Source of the DNA: Microglena sp. YARC
Lineage: Eukaryota > Chlorophyta > Chlorophyceae > Chlamydomonadales > Chlamydomonadaceae
Direction: 5' to 3'
Length of the DNA: 64,000 nucleotides
Assembly: GCA_022414725.1 (NCBI GenBank)
Contig: CM039462.1
Span: forward strand, 57,122,535-57,186,534
Shown piece by piece: positions 54,951 to 64,000 of this stretch. The translations under genes were made by a program, and so were the position numbers. Positions within the stretch are counted from its first letter, which is position 1. Each line of letters begins with the position of its first letter. The notes beneath the pieces were generated by a model. The model made no database searches, was not told the DNA's origin, and saw nothing but the letters and a program-made list of their open reading frames with translations.

Positions 54951-55150
54951 ACTGGCCTGTAGGTGAGTAGACGTAGGTGGTTTCCTTGTTGTTTAGCTGA
55001 GGGGGGAGGTAGTGATATACGGCCTTCAGGGTACCAGCCTGGATGTGGTAATATTTGCCAGGAGGGTGGATATCCCATTCTGGGTGGTGGTCCAATGCAG
55101 ACGCAGCTTCAGTGGGTTGGTTGCATCGCAGACGGGGACTATGGGTCGGT
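54951..55150. other. Unassigned 200 bp between two arrays
   Basis: No recognisable feature; an open frame starting at 54963 runs on into the 33-bp array. Confidence 0.5.
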
Positions 55151-55545
55151 CGCATCTCAGGTTGCAGGCTATGCTGGGTCGATTGCACCTCTGGACGCAG
55201 GCTATACTGGGTCGATTGCACCTCTGGACGCATGCTATGCTAGGTCGATTGCACCTCTGGATGCAGGCTATGCTAGGTCGATTGCACCTCTGGATGCAGG
55301 CTATGCTAGGTCGATTGCACCTCTGGATGCAGGCTATGCTAGGTCGATTGCACCTCTGGATGCAGGCTATGCTAGGTCGATTGCACCTCTGGATGCAGGC
55401 TATGCTAGGTCGATTGCACCTCTGGATGCAGGCTATGCTAGGTCGATTGCACCTCTGGATGCAGGCTATGCTAGGTCGATTGCACCTCTGGATGCAGGCT
55501 ATGCTAGGTCGATTGCACCTCTGGACGCAGGCTATAACATTGGTT
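55150..55545 (+). repeat. 33-bp tandem array
   Basis: About 12 units of GCAGGCTATGCTAGGTCGAT-TGCACCTCTGGAT, nearly identical in the centre and diverged at both ends. The period is 11 codons; the frame 54963-55607 reads AGYARSIAPLD repeated. Another frame is open too (LHLWMQAMLGR), so coding status is doubtful. Confidence 0.9.
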
Positions 55546-56500
55546 GCGTCTCAGAGAGCAGATCTGGGGTTCCTCCTGAACAACCCTGGTGTGTGTGTGT
55601 TAGCTAGTAAGTCACTGTCACTTAATATATTCACAGTGGAGGCTCAACAAACTTGCATCTGTAAATATAATACACACACATTTGATATCGGTGAGTGACA
55701 AATCCAGAGCTCTACAATTGCTAGCTTAGTGCTCACTCAGTTACTCACTCATGCTTCACTAACATATTCATGTGCCTGCTTGTCCCGCTCAGGAATCCCA
55801 CCCCACCCCCTGACCCTCCCCAGTCCCAGACACATGCAAAGCCGATATCGGTGAGTGACGAATCCAGAGCTCTACAATAAATTGCTAGCTTAGTGCTCCA
55901 GGTAGTGCTGTTCAGAGACGAAACAGATTTTTCCGGATAGGACCCAGATTAATTTGGCATGGATGGTTGGAACCTTTTTTTAACATTTATGGAGTTTTGA
56001 TTTTTGGAAGTTTGTACCCAGATGATTTATTTTCTTGGATTTCTTTCACTTAATAGGGCTGCATATTCACAGTGGAGGCTCAACAAACTTGCATCTGTAA
56101 ATATCTTCTAGAATATTGAAATGTATTGCCACCATATGTAGTGCCACCATATCAGGAATATTGTTTTCAAATCAAAAGGAGGAAATCTTTTTTTCTCCTT
56201 TTTTCCCTCCCAAAACAGGATCCTTATCCCGATTTTGGTAAATTGGGGTCATTTTCAGTCAATTTCAGTAAAAAAAAAAAAACTTTTTTAGGTTTCTTAT
56301 CTGGCAATTTGGGCCAAAACGGGGTCTCGCATTCCGATCGGAATATATTCCGGAAAGAATATCCCTGCACCGTATGTTGGCTGGTGGCAGCAACTGAGTT
56401 ATCTGCGGTATTGGTGGATAAAAACTCCAGTATGAAGCTGGTCATAAATCCTGATTCCTTTGAAGGATGGAAATACTTAATTCAATTTATAAACAAGTGC
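55546..56500. other. Intergenic-like DNA with two pairs of direct repeats
   Basis: GATATCGGTGAGTGAC-containing repeats of about 55 bp lie at 55684 and 55843; a 39-bp repeat beginning TTCACAGTGGAGGCTC lies at 55630 and 56066. An open frame of 138 codons (56126-56542) has no recognisable domain, and I do not call it a gene. Confidence 0.55.
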
Positions 56501-56509
56501 GTTTATAAT

Positions 56510-56715
56510 CGCACAATTAAATTATCATCCCAGCTGAGATGATGATTTAATAATATTGTAGAATTAAATTATCACTGTAGCACGAACTCAGGACCCCCAT
56601 CAGTTAGACGATTGTTTGGGGTTCAGTTCATCAGTGCTTTGTCTTTTTAAGCCCTTCCTTTACGGTTGGGCAAGTCCCTTTAGCCTATTTGGCCTCCCCC
56701 TGGACTGTAACATAC
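56510..56715. repeat. Dispersed repeat, copy 1
   Basis: Begins with an inverted repeat (AATTAAATTATCATC ... GATGATGATTTAAT), then ACGATTGTTTG and the block TTTAGCCTATTTGGCCTCCC. A second copy is at about 61433-61680. Confidence 0.8.
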
Positions 56716-57270
56716 ATACATATCCGCAGTATGAATTCATTATACATGCATGGCTAGGTGTCCATATTGATATTTCTCCGAGGTGCTTGCGAAGGTTGAA
56801 CACCCAGGGAGGGCAATACCAGCACCCAGCAGTGCCGAGCACAGCATTGCATAGCGTTGAATGGACTAGGCAGTTCTTGCCTTGACACGACCCGGGGTTG
56901 GTATTTAAATACCAACGCTGGCAGGCAAGCCCTTGGGTAACGGAACGCCGTACTGCGGGGATCAGGTTTTGCGGCGGCCTGGACCCAAGACTGTCAAAGT
57001 GCCTTCAATGCTATTAACGAAAGCCTTACCAAAGCTCCACTGCTTGCCCATCCCGATCCAACGAAAAACTTTCGAGTTGTCGCGGACGCTTCCATCGAGG
57101 GCCGGGGGGCATTCTCCTTCAGAGGGTTGGCCTTAGATACATACATACATAGCTAGCACGCCATAGCTTATTAATTTGCTTGACTGCAGCTTGACCGGCA
57201 CCGCAGTACTTCGAAGTAGTACCTATATAATTACAATGGTATATATATGTGTGTATGTATAGGGCTGTCG
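56716..57270. other. No gene seen; contains a perfect 20-bp palindrome
   Basis: GTTGGTATTTAAATACCAAC at 56897-56916 is self-complementary. The rest is unremarkable. Confidence 0.5.
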
Positions 57271-58605
57271 AGCTTGGGATCATACGATTACACTTTATGT
57301 TATCGTGTATCGTACGATATATCATACGATAGAGAGAGAGGATCCGTCACATAAACTCAGCAAATCACTGCCGAGATAGGACAGCAGCACAGCCTGCCGA
57401 CCATACAATTATAGAACAGGAAGCACAAGGGTTTTTTAGGCACCCCCACAAACCTGGAAAACAAACTAGGTCAGTCCAAAAGAAGAAACCAACTGGGGGC
57501 GGAAAGAAAAGCGTAAAGGAGAGCGTAAAGGGGAGGTATGCCGAGGCAGGCAATCCAAAGCACCAAGCCCAACAAACACATTTGTGTCAGGAGACCCACC
57601 TCCTGGGGTGAAAGTCCTTTCACAACTAAAAAAAGAAGAAAAAAAGAGAGGAGGGCTGGACCAAACAGAACTAAAAAAATTGCTGTCAAAAACTGCTGTC
57701 AAAAACTGCTGTTAGAAATTGCTGTCTAAACTGCTGCCAGAAACTGCTGTCAGAAATTGCTGTCAAAAACTGCTGTCAAAAACTGAGGGCTGAACCAAAC
57801 AGAACTAAAAAAATTGCTGTCAAAAACTGCTGTCAAAAACTGCTGTTAGAAATTGCTGTCTAAACTGCTGCCAGAAACTGCTGTCAGAAATTGCTGTCAA
57901 AAACTGCTGTCAAAAACTGCTGTTAGAAATTGCTGTCTAAACTGCTGCCAGAAACTGCTGTCAGAAATTGCTGTCAAAAACTGCTGTCAAAAACTGCTGT
58001 TAGAAATTGCTGTCTAAACTGCTGCCAGAAACTGCTGTCAGAAATTGCTGTCAAAAACTGCTGCCAGAAACTGCTGTCAGAAATTGCTGTCAAAAACTGC
58101 TGTCAAAAACTGCTGTTAGAAATTGCTGCCTAAACTGCTGCCAGAAACTGCTGTCAGAAATTGCTGTCTAAACTGCTGTCAAAAACTGCTGTTAGAAATT
58201 GCTGTCTAAACTGCTGTCAAAAACTGCTGTTAGAAATTGCTGTCTAAACTGCTGCCAGAAACTGCTGTCAGAAATTGCTGTCTAAACTGCTGCCAGAAAC
58301 TGCTGTCAGAAATTGCTGTCAAAAACTGCTGTCAAAAACTGCTGTTAGAAATTGCTGTCTAAACTGCTGCCAGAAACTGCTGTGAGAAATTGCTGTCAAA
58401 AACTGCTGTCAAAAACTGAGGGCTGAATCAAACAGAACTAAAAAAAAACGAGGGCATTCATTATGAGCACCTTAATATGCAGCAATAATGCCCTTAAAGG
58501 AAAGAAGCACAAGTCAACCCAGCACAACCATACGATATTGAACTGACATTGTACGATATTCCCGCGTAAATTGTATGATATATCTACATCGTGAATATCG
58601 TATGT
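57270..58605. repeat. 13-bp/77-bp higher-order array bounded by ATCGTAYGAT motifs
   Basis: From 57677 to 58412, 12-13 bp units (AAAAACTGCTGTC, AGAAATTGCTGTC, TAAACTGCTGCC and similar) form a recurring block of about 77 bp. GAGGGCTG(G/A)A-CCAAACAGAACTAAAA recurs at 57651, 57785 and 58417. On both sides (57283-57331 and 58530-58600) are several ATCGTACGAT/ATCATACGAT-like motifs. I found no convincing terminal inverted repeat or duplication. Confidence 0.75.
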
Positions 58606-58904
58606 GCTAAGTGATTGGATTTACACCTCGGTCTACAGATGTGCGTCATATCTTAGCAGGGTCTCGTGTTCCATGTCGGCAGGCACAGCTTCCTGCTCAC
58701 ACCTGTTTGCTCACTCGCAGATGCTCTCAAGGGCAGCATGCACCATGGCAGCAGCAATGATAGTGGTGAGCGTGTTTTTCTTATTTCATGCCATGCCCTT
58801 TTGGTACTATAGGGTGGGTGGGTGCTCTAGGGTGGGTGGGTTGGTACTACAGGGGTGGGTGGGTGGGTTGGTACTATTAGGGTGGGTTGCCTTTAGCCTC
58901 TTTA
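58606..58904. other. G-rich GGGTGGGT tract, no gene seen
   Basis: GGGTGGGTGGG repeats at about 58812-58890. A 114-codon open frame crosses it without recognisable motifs. Confidence 0.5.
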
Positions 58905-58985
58905 GGGATTACAATGGTCTAGTGGTTGACCAGATCGCTAAAGAATGAAGATTCGGGGGTTCAACTCCCCCTTCGGTCGCTCTTG
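58905..58985 (+). other. tRNA-like sequence with exact A and B boxes
   Basis: TGGTCTAGTGG matches the A box exactly and GGTTCAACTCC the B box exactly. D stem (GGTC/GACC) and T arm (GGGGG/CCCCC) pair; the anticodon and acceptor stems do not. It is probably a tRNA-derived SINE head or a decayed tRNA rather than a working tRNA gene. Confidence 0.5.
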
Positions 58986-59400
58986 GCGTTGCAGGTCGTC
59001 GTCAACCGCGATGGTAGCTTGTCCAGTTGAGGTAGGAGACTGCTCCCCACCCGCGTACGACGGGCTCCCTTAACACCACGCCCCACCAGGCGTTATCATT
59101 ACCTAGGGTGGGTGCTCTAGGTGCAAGTGTAGTTTGGGGCTTCAAGTGGAAGTTTAGTTTGATCTAGTGGGAGGATTGGCAAATTTGCAGTGCCATCATA
59201 TATGGGGGGTGGCGATATTGGGGGATGGGGGGGGGGGGGGGGGGGGGGTGGGGGGTCCTTCTAGTAGCTACCTAAGGCATGTTTAAATAAGTTATTTGAT
59301 TATGTATGCCTTGTAGCACACGCGCAGCATTAATTGGCAAATTACTGGCAGTCAAAGCTAGGTAGTACTAGTCCAACCCAACCACACACACACACATTAT
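58986..59400. other. No gene seen; 3' flank of the tRNA-like sequence and a G tract
   Basis: GC-rich for 100 bp after the tRNA-like unit (possible SINE body), then a G tract at about 59227-59248 and a CA run at 59384-59395. Confidence 0.45.
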
Positions 59401-59419
59401 ATATACATATACATTTTAG

Positions 59420-59914
59420 TACATCAGTCACTAGGATTTAACTTGCTTTGGCAAGTTCAGCTAGGACCAAATCGGGTTCAACTCAAAACTGCTTGGGCAA
59501 AATCTCAGAGGAAACTGCCATATATATCCTGGTACTGTCTTGTACATCAGTCTCTTTTTACTTGGCAACGGCAAGCCTCCAAGCCAGCAAGCACCGACTC
59601 AGGTTCAACTTGAAACCGCATGGAAAACCCTCAGAGGCAAATGCCATGTCCTGGTACTGCCTAGTACATCAGCCACAAGGAGTTACTTGGCAACAGCAAG
59701 CCAGCTAGGTACAACTCAGGTTCAACTTGAAACCGCTTGGGCATACCCTCAGAGGCAAATGCCTTGTCCTGGTACTGCCTAGTACATCAGCCACAAGGTG
59801 TTACTTGGCAACGGCAAGTCAGCTGGGACCAACTCAGGTTCAACTCAAAAACGCTTCAGAGGCGACTGTCATGTCCTGGTACTGCTTAGTACATCAGCCA
59901 CAAGGAGTTACTTG
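59420..59914 (+). repeat. ~116-bp satellite, left block
   Basis: Four to five units containing CTGGTACTG(C/T)CTAGTACATCAG, AACTCAGGTTCAACT and CCCTCAGAGGCAA. It is interrupted after TTACTTG by a small DNA element and continues at 60708. Confidence 0.9.
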
Positions 59915-60707
59915 TTAGGGGTGCTCAAAAGTAAGTAGCCACGTGAGCATAAGTAAACCACTATTGCACGGGCTTGGACTGCTCCCATCTCCTAGTCACT
60001 TATACCCCAGGATAAGAGCGTGGGCCAGGTTTTCTGGATAGGGGAACCCTATATCTAGCTGGGGTGGTTGGGTGCTGGCATGAATGTGAGTGAGCTGCAA
60101 ACTAGGGGTAGTGCTAGTTTTTAGTGTTTACAACTTTTAAATCTGGGGAAAATACAGGATTTGTTTTGTTTTTCTTGGCCATTGTTTTTTTCACGTTAGG
60201 TGGGGGCTAGCTTGTTCTCTCATGTGTTTAGCTCAGTTGTGCCTTACCACTTCCTGGTTGGTGGTGTCATGTGTTGTGACTAGTCACTAAGTGTGGTGTG
60301 CTGTGAGGGGGAGATAGGTGCTATAAAAATCTGCAGGGCCAACCTCCTTAAAAAATTTGTGGACCTCGGGGACCATAAAGGCATTCCATCAGCAACACCT
60401 ACTTTGGAACTGAAGGGGTGGGTAAAACGAACCTTTCAGAGGGTATGCAGCAACAAAATAATGTTTGCGGTCAACAACTCTTTATGCCACATGGCTCGCG
60501 GGCGGAAGAAAGATTGAAGGTCCCCCCTAGTTAAAAGCGGCCCTATAGGCAACCGTGCGTGGTCAAACCAGATCCCGTCCTTAGCTAAACCAGAACATTG
60601 AGCCATAGACAAGTATCATGGCATAGTATGCTTATTTAATCAATATGCTTGTTGGGTGCTGTTGAAATTTAACAATAGGCGCATTATTACTTTTGAGAGC
60701 ACCCCTC
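59915..60707. mobile_element. 793-bp MITE-like element (hAT-like)
   Basis: Left end TTAGGGGTGCTCAAAAGTAA; the right end complement reads GAGGGGTGCTCTCAAAAGTAA. Flanked by TACTTG at 59909-59914 and 60708-60713. With one change in each copy the duplication would be 8 bp (TTACTTGG), as in hAT elements. Removing the element restores the satellite reading GAGTTACTTGGCA. An internal 74-codon frame (60293-60517) has no recognisable domain. Confidence 0.8.
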
Positions 60708-61260
60708 TACTTGGCACGACAAGCCAGCTGGGACCAACTCAGGTTCAACTCAAAACCGCTTGGGGCCAAACCCTCAGAGGCAACTGTAATGTCCTGTGCT
60801 GCCCAGTTGCATTTTAGTCACTAGGAGTTCCTTGGCAGCAGCCAGACAGCTGGGACCAACTACAAGGTTCAACTCGAAACCGCGTTGGCACAAAAACCCT
60901 GGAGGCAACTATCATATACGGGTACTCATATCCTGGTACATTCTAGTACACGTCACTAGGACTTAATTCAACGGCCAGCCCAGCTCGGGACCGACTCAGG
61001 TTCAACTCGAAACCGCGTGGGCAAACCCTCAGAGGCAACTATCATATCCTGGTACTGCCTAGTGCATCAGTCACTAGGAGTTCCTTGGCAGCACGGCCAG
61101 CCAGCTTGGGACCGACTCGGTCAACTCGAAACCGCGTGGGCAAACCCTCAGAGGCAACTATCATATCCTGGTACTGCCTAGTGCATCAGTCACTAGGAGT
61201 TCCTTGGCAACGGCCAGGCAGCTGGGACCGACTCAGGTTCAACGCATTTGAAACGGCGCG
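60708..61260 (+). repeat. ~116-bp satellite, right block
   Basis: About four and a half further units, with more small indels than the left block. It ends near 61245 (GGTTCAACGCATTTG). Confidence 0.88.
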
Positions 61261-61432
61261 CTTTGCGTGCAAAAGGTTGTTTTGCCAAGCTGTTTGCCAT
61301 TTAATTGCTGCACGTACGGACTACCTGGGATTACTGATTAGCAGTTCAAGTACATGGTAGTGCCTGACAATTGAAGCCCCTGTATTGCCTCACCATTTCA
61401 ATTTCAATTCAAACCAGTCAGTATGATAATAA

Positions 61433-61680
61433 TTACACAATTAAATTATCATCCCACATGAGATGATGATTTAATTATATTGTACAATAAAATGATCACT
61501 GCTTGAAGTCTCGCCACGACACGGACTCAGTCTACGCCTACCCGACGATCGTCGGTTATAACGATTGTTTGAGTTCGCTTCATCAATGCTTTCACTTTTT
61601 TTAAAGCCCTTCCTGGTCTCGGTTTGGGCAAATCCCTTTAGCCTATTTGGCCTCCCCCTGGACTGTAACATACGTACAAC
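61433..61680. repeat. Dispersed repeat, copy 2
   Basis: Same orientation and order as 56510-56715: inverted repeat AATTAAATTATCATC ... GATGATGATTTAATTA, ACGATTGTTTGAG and TTTAGCCTATTTGGCCTCCC. The copies have diverged by substitutions and indels, for example an extra 24 nt near 61525. Confidence 0.8.
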
Positions 61681-63259
61681 AGTGTCTTTTTTTTCATACA
61701 TCTTGTGGCCATTACCTGTAGGTAGCCACAGTAAGTGGCGACCAAAGGCTTATTCTGGGACGGTGCCGGCTAGCACCTGTCTGTAGAGCGCAAAGCGCCC
61801 CTTCTTTAAGGGGTCCCGGAAATTGTTTTTGAATTGCGGCGGGCCCTCTTACGAAAAAAACATGTTATCTTCGCACATGAATGACATACATGTAGACTCT
61901 GGTTGTGTATACGACTTATGGACAAAACCTCTAATTGTACAGAAAAAGTAAACCACTAGTCTTAGTACTACAACCTAGCCCCAAACATTCCGGCAAACCT
62001 TAAACATAACTCACTATTAAGTGTCTAGCATTTCTTGCCGCATCCACAAGAATAAGGGTCTTGCTCTGTAGATCACATCACATAATGCAAAATGTGATAC
62101 TTATCAACTCAAACCATACTGCTGGGTCGTCAGCTTAGAATTGCCAGCGACCGGTCTTCAGCGCACTCCGCACAAAAAAAAACTGACCCACTACATACTT
62201 ACCCGCGAGCTTCTTTATCCAAATTCACTTGTAATGCTCACGAAGTAAAAGCACATGTAGTGGCCAGGAAAACAAGCTCTTACAGTGCTCAGCAGTGCTC
62301 CAGCATTACACACGCAACTGTATGTGCCAAACAAGAAGTTGAAGCACCTGAAAGTGCTCTGGCAATTAAGCCAGTACTAGCGGTATTCAGGCACCTTCAA
62401 ACCTATAGGTCATCCAATCTACGTCAGGACATGTAGTGTCATCGTTTCGATCAAATCCGACCCCAACCATATTTCATAACTGCTCAGACAGTAAAAAGGA
62501 TAGCGGCCAGTTTAGACAAGCACTTACACACAGCGAGTCCAGGAGTCCAGGAGCGCAATAGCACATAGCATGAGTTCGTCGTACCCAGTTCTTAAGATCT
62601 GTCGGCGAGTGTCTTTAACGAGTGCCGAGGGTTGCGGGTTGCGGGACCCGATTGCGGGGGAGTCCGGGAAGGCGCGTGGGGGCTGGTAGGGGGTCGTCAG
62701 CGATAGCTAGCCGCGCTGCGAAATGCGGGCCCAGCCATCAATACTGCTGGGCGCTCCTAGTGAACATTCTAGAAGAAGCGCACACTCGCCAGTCTGCCCG
62801 CGTCCCCTTCCGTTAGTTACATCCCAAACTTACTACGTCTTACTCCATAATCATTCAACTGTTGCGAGTTTTTCTCTGCGATCATTCTAATCCGCGGACC
62901 CAGATTCTGCTCAGAACTAGACGAGAGGAAATGCGCTAAAAATGGAGAAGAGAACGATTCCGCACCGGTGATTGTGAGAACGAAACCATTGGCAGCACCA
63001 AATCCCGGCGTCCTCCTGAGACAATTGGGACGGCGAAAGTGCTCTGAAGAAGAGCTGCCAGGAGAGAGTAGTTGTTCAACTCATTCTTGCTGATGCTGCG
63101 CATAAGTGCGGGACATGCAAGGTAGGGTACTATCTCAAAATCACGAATGCCTCCAGGTCCTTAACAGAGATGGTAAGTGCTGCACTATCGTCCAGCCCTA
63201 AAGGCTGGCTGAGCTGCGACCAAGGCAGGCTGGCTGCACTGGCAAAGACCCACACAACT
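61681..63259. other. No recognisable gene
   Basis: Mixed-composition DNA without repeats of note. A short GC-rich stretch (62610-62810) has a 64-codon frame (62622-62816) with no motif. A start of a spliced host gene cannot be excluded, but nothing here supports one firmly. Confidence 0.4.
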
Positions 63260-63600
63260 TGAGGTGTGGTGCACCAGCCTCAAAGGCGAAGGCATCCCAC
63301 ACCAGACACACCACACCATCCCACACCTGACACACCATCCCACCCCATGCATAGTCCCACAATGCCCACACAATCAACCTAATTGCCACAACACCAACCA
63401 GCCCACACAGCGCCACACACAGACACAATCTCACACTTCTTCGTCTGAAACGCCCCCCTCCCGCCCACCTCCCAAGCTACTCCATCCCCCCCTTAACACA
63501 CACGATCGCACTCCACCCACCCGCACACCCCCACCCACCCAACACGCCCACCACACACACCTGCCCACACAACAGCACGACACCCAACCCCTACTAGCCT
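63260..63600. repeat. CCACAC-rich low-complexity tract
   Basis: Dominated by CAC, CCCAC and CACACC on the plus strand, almost without G. Open frames across it are compositional. Confidence 0.7.
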
Positions 63601-63924
63601 ACCACGACTCCAGCACTCAACAGGAACCCCGCAGAGTTAGCACAGTACCAGACACAGCACCAGGTGCACTGCCGTACAGCACACTGGTAGTACGTTGCAT
63701 TGCGACTGCAATTTACGATTACCATGTGCAGGCCAGGTGTTGACCCAAGACAAGCCCACGCAGCAACTTACAGGCGGCAGTCTTCGAACCATCCTCAGAA
63801 AATCACAGGTTGCACAATCAAGTTGCAGTTCAGCCCGCACAGTAAACGTTACCCATAAACAAATCCTATGGCCAGCCGTCGCAAGCGACGCAGGTAAATT
63901 GGCGGAGTGTGTTGCAACGGAACT

Positions 63925-64000
63925 GAACAACACTTGAGCGCTTCCGTAGGGGTTTAAACCCTCTGGCACCTTCGTCTTCGAGGAGCTCAACCATTGAGCC
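63925..64000 (-). other. Partial tRNA-like sequence at the window edge
   Basis: The minus strand starts GGCTCAATGG (A box less its first base, which would lie outside the window), D stem GCTC/GAGC, and 40 nt later GGTTTAAACCC (B box with one mismatch) in a paired T arm. It resembles the unit at 58905-58985 in layout. The 5' end is outside the window, so it cannot be judged. Confidence 0.35.

Noticed and set aside
55150..55545. CRISPR-like 33-bp repeats
   Set aside because: Repeats are contiguous with no spacers; it is a minisatellite.
56126..56542. 138-codon gene
   Set aside because: AT-rich sequence with homopolymers, no domain recognised, and it overlaps the start of a dispersed repeat.
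58905..58985. Functional tRNA gene
   Set aside because: A and B boxes are exact but acceptor and anticodon stems do not pair.
62622..62816. Small Arg/Gly-rich gene
   Set aside because: GC-rich composition explains the open frame; no motif, and no splice or transcript evidence from sequence alone.

Overview
The window looks like gene-poor, repeat-saturated nuclear DNA of a eukaryote, most likely a green alga (I suspect a large-genome prasinophyte, at low confidence). Evidence is the plant-type Ty1/copia polyprotein, poly(A)-tailed LINEs nested in one another, canonical Pol III A/B boxes, TATA-containing LTRs and very large mini- and microsatellite arrays. I see no convincing single-copy host gene. 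No rRNA operon, CRISPR array or prokaryotic feature is present.

Region 1 to 44.9 kb is a nest of retroelements. Two Ty1/copia copies with four 743-bp LTRs lie at 706-6155 (+) and 14665-20406 (-). Around and beneath them are many copies of two poly(A)-tailed families. 'Family B' is an autonomous L1-type LINE: ORF1 with a RING-H2-like finger, an ATGA stop/start overlap, then ORF2 with apurinic endonuclease, reverse transcriptase, a C-terminal CCHC-like motif and an odd Asp/Pro repeat tail. 'Family A' is non-coding. It has a body of about 1.4 kb and is preceded by about 423-bp tandem monomers (about 16.8 copies in the 8.4-kb element at 33392-41794). Both families end in the same 3' hairpin next to poly(A), with a covarying base pair, so I infer that the family B enzyme mobilises family A. 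One long family B copy on the minus strand (24586-42446) has been split by at least eight later insertions, several with clear 5-8 bp target-site duplications.

Region 44.9 to 54.95 kb is one 38-bp minisatellite (a dimer of 19-bp units) split by a 6413-bp DNA element (45938-52350). That element has CACT(T/A) terminal inverted repeats, a 3-bp TAC duplication and many subterminal TTCGTAAA motifs, which makes it CACTA-like. Its interior is only tandem repeats (21-bp, about 188-bp and GTGAGTCA-type arrays, and a G-rich tract), with no transposase seen.

Region 55 to 61.3 kb holds a 33-bp array, a 13-bp/77-bp higher-order array, a tRNA-like Pol III promoter, and a satellite of about 116 bp interrupted by a 793-bp hAT-like MITE (59915-60707). 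The last 2.7 kb has no recognisable gene apart from a partial tRNA-like sequence at the right edge.
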